A stretch of 64,000 bases of DNA from Asterias amurensis (lineage: Eukaryota; Echinodermata; Asteroidea; Forcipulatida; Asteriidae): contig NC_092662.1 of the NCBI RefSeq assembly GCF_032118995.1, positions 806,001-870,000 on the forward strand. The letters are read 5' to 3'. A program made the position numbers and the translations under genes. How positions within the stretch are numbered: the first letter of the stretch is position 1; every line of letters starts with the position of its first letter. Below, piece after piece: positions 56,801 to 64,000 of the stretch. Under the pieces are notes generated by a model, which was given only the letters and a program-made list of their open reading frames with translations, did no database searches and was not told where the DNA came from.

Positions 56801-57150
56801 ATGTGTATAAAGCCAAACTGGTTACAAATGCAGCCATCAGTGAAACAGAATAAAAAAAACATGCAATTGGATTTTGAAGGATCTGCGGTGGATTTCACAT
56901 AGAGTTAAGACTAGTCTTATCGCGAGTTAGGACGAGTTACTTGTCCTAACTTAGGACTAGCCTTAAGTTTTTAATATCTCCTAGGACTGGTTCTAAGTTA
57001 GGACTAGTACAAGTCTTAAGTTAGGACTAGTCCTAACTCTTTGTGAAATCGACCCCAGGATGGTTAGGGTCAAATGTTAATCTTTTATGTATTGTAATGT
57101 TTTGATTTTTTTTGTTGATTTACAGGCATCAAGAGATTGAGTACTCCTAA
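53849..57150 (+). CDS. POLR1H: RNA polymerase I subunit RPA12 (POLR1H/ZNRD1)
   Basis: Small Pol I subunit with two zinc ribbons; the C-terminal one is TFIIS-like and supports RNA cleavage and proofreading. Exons 53849-54056, 55257-55360, 56232-56341 and 57126-57150. The N-terminal ribbon has CPQC and CKTC; the C-terminal ribbon has CAKC and CPSC around the catalytic-loop block [17 protein letters not shown]. Ends HQEIEYS. Two in-frame starts exist: 53849 (148 residues) and 53927 (122 residues, [10 protein letters not shown]). Human is 126, so 53927 is the better fit to the family, and the 26 extra residues of the longer form are unproven. The last coding exon is only 25 nt. Intron 3 is filled with repeats that imitate splice acceptors. 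Confidence 0.94.
54854..55022. repeat. MITE with TTTCC(GTA)TGGCGCCAC ends carrying a nested hairpin
   Basis: The outer ends match the 132-bp family (TTTCCAATGGCGCCACCAC and GTGGTGGCGCC). The interior at about 54917-54960 contains GCGATAACGT and GGAGGGTTACGTTATTGCAA, related to the hairpin at 14975-15027. The copy is 169 bp, longer than the others by about the inserted hairpin. Confidence 0.8.
55480..56190. repeat. Roughly 185-210 bp repeat, four copies, in POLR1H intron
   Basis: GGGTTCGCCACCCGTAGGGA and variants recur near 55556, 55744, 55928 and 56138, each followed by CCTCTGGCC or CCCCTGGCC. Three units contain TTTCAGAGGTTT, which copies a splice acceptor. The true acceptor before exon 3 lies just after the array at 56231. 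Confidence 0.85.
56560..56760 (+). repeat. SINE or LINE-tail repeat, related to 21300-21585
   Basis: TAGCTGTGAGGGCAGAGATA, 'gtgatttatttagctaggtc', 'gagatggttcaaggaatgaa' and 'tcaggggtaacactgttgaa' match the earlier copy in order. Confidence 0.55.
56887..57056. repeat. Fold-back MITE, TTAGGACTAGTC family, longest copy
   Basis: GGTGGATTTCACATAGAGTT on the left and CTTTGTGAAATCGACCCC on the right, with several internal TTAGGACTAG palindromes. It ends about 70 bp before the last exon of POLR1H. Confidence 0.85.
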
Positions 57151-58035
57151 GATAGCGAGGCTGAAGAGAATCAACGTCTTCGTATCAGTCTTCACTGAGA
57201 GGAACTCAAGGCAAGAGCTCACTGGATCAAGGAGATGACATCACCACCGGCGACGAATACAACGACGACCAGCTGATGCCATAGAGATGTCTTACTGACG
57301 AGGAGGCTGAGCATCCATCCGTCTGTAGTGATCACAGTATGGGTACTTTAAATAAGATCAGGATCCTTTATCACTAACAGTGCCATCAGGATTGTCTCAA
57401 GAAACAAAATGAGGTTTGACATCAAAATTAAGTCTGGTTCCTTTTTCAAACTTTGAGAGTTTCGAGCGGGTTTTGATCGGTACAAGGGGAACCAGACAAA
57501 ATGGCTGAACTGTGGTAAAGGTGTTTTTAAACTGTCAATGTTGCTTACATTAGTTTTAGTTTGTGATAACTCATGCTATAAAGCTAGTTTAAAAAAAAAC
57601 GAGTACAGTGTATATAACTTGAATTTTTTACCTTCATGAATTGTTATTGATTGAGCCTCCCCTTACCCCAGGGGTGGGTTGATCGATTGAAGGAACGAGC
57701 AAGACACTTGATTGCACAACTTCTATGATGAAAGCCTTCCAGCTCTGGTTAGGATCATGGCATACTTTGTAACTTATGGGTCATGACAAGACTTAAATTC
57801 CCTTTTTCCTGAGAGTTGGTCATTGCACAAATGTCATCCTTGATGCTGTTACTACGACACGCCTGATACATTACGGAGGCAACGTTGCCCCTGGTCATTT
57901 CTTTGGTGCCCCTTGAAATGTTCTTGCAGCTATTCCAAGAAAAAAACGTCTTGGTGCACTTGCCCTGTTTAAATGACAGAGCTGTCTTTTTCTGCTAGGG
58001 GTTTGTGTCACAGCAAACTTGAAAGCCTGCTAACA
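57151..58035 (+). other. POLR1H 3' UTR and flank
   Basis: No gene seen. A CAGGCCTGG-group fragment lies at about 57866-57985 (GCCTGATACATTACGG, GTTGCCCCTGGTC, CTTGGTGCACTTGCCC). Confidence 0.45.
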
Positions 58036-58039
58036 TTTT

Positions 58040-59150
58040 TGCTAGCACTAGCAGTGGGTGTTGGTCACAGCTAACTTAGTAAAGTTTTAGTTTAGTGGCT
58101 TACTGTTGTACCACTTCCATCCCTTTATGCTAGGGATTTGGTCACTGCAAACTTAGTAAAGTTTTAGTTTAGTGGCTTACTGTTGTCCCACTTCCATCCC
58201 TTTATGCTAGGGATTTGGTCACAGCAAACTTAGTAAAATTTTAGTTTAGTGGCTTACTGTTGTACCACTTCCATCCCTTTATGCTAGGGATTTGGTCACT
58301 GCAAACTTAGTAAAGTTTTAGTTTAGTGGCTTACTGTTGAAACACTTCCATCCCTTTATGCTAGGGATTTGGTCACTGCAAACTTAGTAAAGTTTTAGTT
58401 TAGTGGCTTACTGTTGTACCACTTCCATCCCTTTATGCTAGGGATTTGGTCACTGCAAATTAGTAAAGTTTTAGTTTAGTGGCTTACTGTTGTACCACTT
58501 CCATCCCTTTATGCTAGGGATTTGGTCACAGCAAACTTAGTAAAGTTTTAGTTTAGTGGCTAACTGTTGTAACACTTCCATCCCTTTATGCTAGGGATTT
58601 GGTCACAGCAAACTAAGTGAAGTTTTAGTTTAGTGGCTAACTGTTGTACCACTACCATCATACATGACTTCCATCCCTTTATGCTAGGGATTTGGTCACT
58701 GCAAATTAGTAAAGTTTTAGTTTAGTGGCTTACTGTTGTACCACTTCCATCCCTTTATGCTAGGGATTTGGTCACAGCAAACTAAGTGAAGTTTTAGTTT
58801 AGTGGCTAACTGTTGTACCACTACCATCATACATGACTTCCATCCCTTTGTGCTAGGGATTTGGTCACAGCAAACTAAGTGAAGTTTTAGTTTAGTGGCT
58901 TACTGTTGTACCACTTCCATCCCTTTATGCTAGGGATTTGGTCACAGCAAACTAAGTGAAGTTTTAGTTTAGTGGCTAACTGTTGTACCACTACCATCAT
59001 ACATGACTTCCATCCCTTTGTGCTAGGGATTTGGTCACAGCAAACTTAGTAAAGTTTTAGTTCAGTTACTTGCTGTTGTAGCACCACCATCATACGTGAC
59101 TTCCATTCCTTTATGCTAGGGATTGTGTCGCAGCAAACTTTATATTGAAG
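58040..59150. repeat. Satellite-like array of 77-bp and 93-bp units
   Basis: The landmark GCTAGGGATTTGGTCAC recurs at about 58131, 58208, 58285, 58362, 58439, 58515, 58592, 58685, 58761, 58854, 58931, 59024 and 59117. Early steps are 76-77 bp; later steps mix 93 and 77 bp, and the longer unit carries an extra 'ccatcatacatgactt'. About 14 units. Confidence 0.95.
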
Positions 59151-60339
59151 TTCATATGAACACACATGACCTTTTCCCCTTCCTACCTGGGGAAATGACT
59201 GGTACTTTATACTAATCCACCCGCCATGTGACCTCTGACCCTTCCTCTGTGGGGTAAAGTTACTGTAAATCTTTGCGGCTGTATGTCAGAAATGGCCACC
59301 TGCCATTTTACCTGTGCCCCTTCCCACCTGGGGTATTTGTTGCAAAAACATAATGATAAATCTTGAACCATGTGTTGTGAATTGTTTCGATAGATTTATT
59401 CATGATTGTTCATTCAGTGCATCTGTGACCCAACTTGACAAAAAGAAGAAGACTCATTGCATGACACACTTCACTCAATTTTTGACGAAACTATTCAAAT
59501 TTTTAGCTGTAAACTTTATTTTGGGACAGAAAATAGGAAATTGTGAAAATATTTTTCCTTTTTGTCAGTTTGGGTCACAACTGCATAATATTTCTGTATT
59601 TTACATAAAGTTTTCATGTTGTCAAGACATTCCCACAAAATGAGTTCACATTACTTTATACAAAATACACATATTTTTCAGATAGAACATTTGACTTTAC
59701 TTTCCAAAATACGGAATCCTAAAAAAAATGGCAAAATTCTCATGGCAAATTTCTGGTAACGTATAAATATTTTTGAAACTTTACTTGCTTTAAAACCTCT
59801 TCTTTTCTAGATTCCTCGATGTTGGAATATCTTAAACCGGTTTCCTCAAAATGGAAACCATTTGTTTCTTTGCATTACTAAAATTCATTTAATGTAATAT
59901 TTGCTTGTGGCTCAATTTATGGGAGTGCATCTTGTTCTATATTATTAATACTTTGATGATTGTGAAGCCAAGTACAACTTACACTCGAGACAGTTAGACA
60001 ATTTCTGCAAGCAAAACACATCTTCAGTAAGTACATTGTTGGGACAAAAGTATAAAGCATTTGGATAAGTGTGATGCACACCTGTCCAAAACTTTATATG
60101 AAATTGATCAAAAAGGCGATTTTTTCTTTTGATAGATCTATTTGATAGCGTTTAGTCTTTGCATTGCTGCGACAGTAACAGTAAAACGGTTCTAAATTTC
60201 AATGAGATTTTTTGTCAAAAAATATTTGGAGATAACATTCATTTCAACTCAAGGATAGTAAATGTTGTACTTGGCTGTTTTTATAATTTGAAAAATTGTG
60301 TCTTAAATTATTTGGTTACCATTCATTAAATGCTGTAGA
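59151..60339. other. Intergenic, no gene seen
   Basis: Contains 'acctggggaaatgact' and 'cccacctggggtatttg' phrases left of about 59340; the rest is AT-rich. A 109-codon open frame at 59314-59643 shows no domain or splice context. Confidence 0.35.
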
Positions 60340-63248
60340 AAGCACCACTGAACTGTAGAAGCAGCAGAGTTGTGCAAACGTGTGTGCCGGTCGGTGTGGC
60401 CAACTACTATCTGGAATGTGTGGCGACCTAATGATCCAAGAGTTAGTGGTTGGGTAAGCATTTTATTAAGTGAAATCTTGTTGATGTGGCGCTGGTAGTC
60501 TGTCTTACCGGTGTCCTACCTTACATGATTGACAAACTATTCTACGACAAAAAATCAAAACCTAAGAGAGAAAGGATTCGGTTGCCTGTTGAAGTCTTTG
60601 GGGGCCTGTATCAAAAGTGTCAAGGACTGAGGACCATTGCACTTTTTTTCACTTTTTTACCTGATCATTTTGTTATCCTAAGTTGGTACCCGTCTCTCTA
60701 TACTGTTCCTGTGTAAACGGGTCTACTTTTCGAGCAACTTTTCCACACCAGACATCCTCTTCTGATCTGAGGGAGCCTCTGAACCTGATGGATAGCGGAG
60801 ACTTCTACCCAGATGTTGGTGCGAGGGTCGGAGAAACGAGATTCTGAACATGGCTATTCACATTTCACTCAGGTACTCAGGTATTATACATTGGTTTCAC
60901 TTGCGTTAAGAAGTTTTGACTGTATTATAAGGAGATATCAAAGATGACATTGGGATTGTGTAGGAGGTAAATAGGGTCCTTTATTGTAGAAGAAACATCG
61001 TCGCTTAGAAAGTTGCTGTTGTGCATTATGTACTTGTGACCGATTTAGTTCTCAGCCACAGTAGGTTGTACTTACTATTTGTAAGTAAAAATAGTGTTAA
61101 GATTTCAGAGTGAGTTAAAACCCATGTACTGCTGAACTGCTCGTCGTTTTCAGTCTACAACATTAGCTATTAGTCTATTTCAGTGACCAATTTACTAGGT
61201 TGTTCATTGTAGGTTTTTACTAGATTTGTTCATTAAAACTATAGGTCTTGAATGGTCAGCTCTATGACAGATTCTGGAGTAGGTATGTTAACGACAATCA
61301 CTTGAGGAAATGTTGACCAATAGACACTCCCCTTTTTCTTACAAGTCACAAATCCTGCCGTTGTGCATGATTTGTATAAATTTGTCATTTATGTAGTACC
61401 TAGCATTTATGCAGTACTTAGCTGCAGTAGGTTGTGTTAGTTCCTTCAGGGCATCATTTGATAATTTAAAAAAAGATATTTCAACTAGTTGACCCTTTTG
61501 CTGCATGGTGTCATCACTCAGGCTGTTTCAGAGACAAAGACACTAGCTCGTTAATTATTTGACAGGTTCTAAAAAGAGTAGGCAAGTTTGTGATATTAAA
61601 CCCGTAGAACTGTTGGGAACAAATGCAAAATAGTTTGTCAGTATAACTATTGTATTTTGTTTTAGATCTCTTTCAAATGAAACAAATTTTGTGCGACATC
61701 CAACAATGATTTAAATTCATTCATGGTAAACATGTACATGTACAACAGCGAAGTGTACAATGGACCAAACTAGGTGTTTATTAGCAACTTAGCAGTATTA
61801 GTGTAGACGTATTCAGTTAAACAACCAACCTTAGTAATTTGTCACATGGCTAGGTAGTTATAGGTTAAGGAAGCACTAGTCCAGTATTAGTGTAGAACTA
61901 TTAAATTAAATAATTTCAAAACTAAATTAGTTATTTTTCGATTGATTTTGTTATGAACATTATGCCAAAGCGACACAGCAGGAATAGGTATTCTAAATAA
62001 GACATTACTCTGTTACTTGGTTCATGCACTGTTAAACTGTTTGCAGAATCACAGGTGTCTTTCTAGATGGAAAATACACCAAGTTATCAGTGATCTGATC
62101 GTCACTGATAAAACCTTAATTTTCCGACATCATTGTCGGACTTATTTTTATGCAAAAACAATGTTTTAAAAATTGGTACGAAATCATTAGAGTGCAGTGG
62201 TTGGTTTGCAGATTGATATGAAGTTAATCAGTAGGAGTATTTGTTTATCCTAGATGTTCAATGCTTTATTGGGACTTCATCAGCAAGTTGTAGTTGCGTT
62301 AGATTTGAAACTTTGTCGTAATTAAGAGTTTAGAATTTGTTTAGAGATAGGTTAGGTTTTCTTAAACAGTTGTTTTTCTCAGTCTAGTTATCCTTCATAA
62401 ACCCAATGTCATCTACAATATCTCCTGTAATGATACTCAATGCAATGAAGATGCAAATCTGATGTTTATGTACCACCACACTTTGGACTTTGAAATTGTG
62501 TGAACTGAATGTCGTTTGAACATGTAATCACACACACTGTTAAAATGTTGCGATGTTTTAACAAATCCAAAACTTATGATTGATTTGAAACAAAATTTAT
62601 GAAGTGTAGTACTTCTAATGCAAGTGAAACCAATACATTCCTGAGTATGCTGTTAATATTGAAAAGAACGTATTTTGTTCTTTTTTGTTGTTGCATGTTA
62701 CAAAATGCACAAAATTTGTCAAGTTCAGCCGCCATGTTGGAATCTTGTTTCTCTGATCAGCGCATCATCATCTGGGTTGAAGTCTTTGTTATTCTGATGG
62801 TACAGGACTCAATTGGTGACGGAGTGGAAGCGTCCTTTTACACTTCAACCAAAATTCAAACTTGAAACTTTACTCCAAGAACTTAGTGACGTGTTTGCCC
62901 GAACAGGGGGAGACGTCCGACGGTACACTTGATTCAGATTCATCAAACATTTGAACGGGCAACTTAGAATCCTTTCCGACTTATGTTTTGGACTTTAAAA
63001 AGAAAAACTTTAGTTTGTTTTGGCTTCAGACTTTAAAAAACAATCTTTTTAGTTTGTCAATCATGTAAGGCAGGACTTCGGTAAAACAGACTATCAATAA
63101 AACATTAACTTGATTTAACTTAATAAAATGCTTTCCTTCCATTAATACTTAGATCATTAAGTTGCTTCACTTTCTAGATAGTAGTTGGCCACACCGACTG
63201 GCACACACGTTTGCCCAACTCTGCTGCTTCTACAGTTCAGTGGTGCTT
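60340..63248. mobile_element. 2.9-kb element with 73-bp terminal inverted repeats
   Basis: The left terminal repeat (60340-60412, starting AAGCACCACTGAACTGTAG) and the right one (63176-63248) are inverted copies with 2 mismatches in 73. The interior is AT-rich without a transposase that I can recognise; small frames (for example 60486-60716) have no known domain. No clear target-site duplication was seen. The best reading is a non-autonomous DNA transposon of unassigned family, fairly young judging by end identity. Confidence 0.75.
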
Positions 63249-63599
63249 AAAAAAATCAAAAAAAATCCCTTAAAAAATGCCTTTTTTATATAGACTAAGT
63301 CAGCCAAAAATATTTCTCGTGCCGTTGTACGGTTCGAAATTAACTGCGTAAAAACTTTGGCCCTACCCCCCCTATTATTAAAATCATGATCAACCAAGTG
63401 CACCCCCTATAGGGGTGCAGAAGAGACTGTATCCCAAAGTAATGTACACCAACAATGTAATCAACTAGAAATTTGCACATGACACTTATACATGGCGTCA
63501 AATTCAAATTACCATTAGATTATATTGCTCGGTACACCAAAATGGAATGCAGCCCCTTATTAAAGGTATCGTCTTATAGCTTGTTGTGACTTTAAATAA

Positions 63600-63960
63600 C
63601 AATAAAATGGAGTCCCATTGTGGACTTAGTCATTTTTTTGACCAAAACACTTGGCCATTGTTTGTACTTAGTTATTTTTTGTACTTAGTCATTTTTAGAC
63701 CAAAACGCAGAGTAGTTATTGAATTTCTGTGTCCCTTTGTGGACTTAGCCATTGTTTGTACTTAGTAATTTTTTGACCAAAATACTTAGTTCATTTTTGG
63801 ACTTAGTAATTTTTTGAGTAAAACACTCAGGCATTTTTGTACTTAGTAATTCTTTTACAAAAACACTTAGTAATTTTTGACTTTCTGTGTCCCTTTGTGG
63901 ACTTTTTTAGTCATTTTTTGACCAAAACATTTAGCCATTTTTTTTACTTTTAAAACTTTC
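63600..63960. repeat. Degenerate tandem repeat based on ACTTAGTNATTTTTTGACC
   Basis: Short imperfect units (about 30-40 bp) with 'gtacttagtaattttttgac' and 'caaaacacttag' recur about ten times, with GTGTCCCTTTGTGGAC twice. It runs to near the window edge. Confidence 0.7.
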
Positions 63961-64000
63961 CAAGATGGAGGTGTTTAAAGTCACGGAACAAACTATAAGA

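Noticed and set aside
57990-59150. Possible CRISPR-like array
   Set aside because: Units are contiguous 77- or 93-bp repeats without unique spacers, in an animal genome.
60486-60716. 76-codon frame inside the 2.9-kb element
   Set aside because: No domain recognised and no partner frames; not enough to call a transposase.
62840-62940. Very short stretch faintly like part of a retroelement polyprotein
   Set aside because: Only about 20 residues with weak resemblance and no supporting terminal repeats, so no element was called.

Overview
This window is nuclear DNA from a multicellular animal. The genes are split into many short exons with GT-AG introns, and the spaces between them are filled with short fold-back (MITE-like) elements, tRNA-derived SINEs, microsatellites and tandem arrays. 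Gene content and the style of the repeats suggest an invertebrate deuterostome, most likely an echinoderm such as a sea star. The species-level guess is inference; the animal origin is secure. No complete virus-like element, CRISPR array or canonical functional tRNA was found.

Layout, left to right. A partial plus-strand gene of unknown function with a Pro/Tyr-rich C-terminus ends at 3701. CDC73/parafibromin (minus, 6623-14013) is complete in 15 exons and starts divergently from RO60/TROVE2 (plus, 15128-18709). These two genes are also close neighbours in human, so this looks like old conserved linkage. Next is the most striking part: two complete, differently diverged copies of the PP6 phosphatase catalytic subunit gene (PPP6C) arranged head to head at 23548-26716 (minus) and 26765-32610 (plus), with only 48 bp between their start codons. 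Both keep identical exon lengths and both carry a U12-type AT-AC intron at the same place. The plus copy also has a duplicated exon 5, a stretch identical to its sister in exon 4, and repeated copies of its C-terminal coding tail in the 3' flank. SURF6 (minus, 34322-36507) and OGG1 (minus, 38274-40648) follow, then an LRRIQ3-like gene (plus, 42045-46572), a compact secreted reprolysin/ADAMTS-like metalloprotease (plus, 48855-52596) and POLR1H/RPA12 (plus, about 53849-57150). The last 7 kb has no gene that I can support: it holds a 77/93-bp satellite-like array and a 2.9-kb element with 73-bp terminal inverted repeats.

The genes are mostly housekeeping functions: transcription elongation (CDC73), Pol I transcription (POLR1H), ribosome biogenesis (SURF6), RNA quality control (RO60), DNA repair (OGG1) and phosphatase signalling (PPP6C). 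They are neighbours rather than one pathway. Exon borders were read by eye from splice signals, reading-frame continuity and remembered family sequences. Repeat families are grouped by shared ends seen within this window only.
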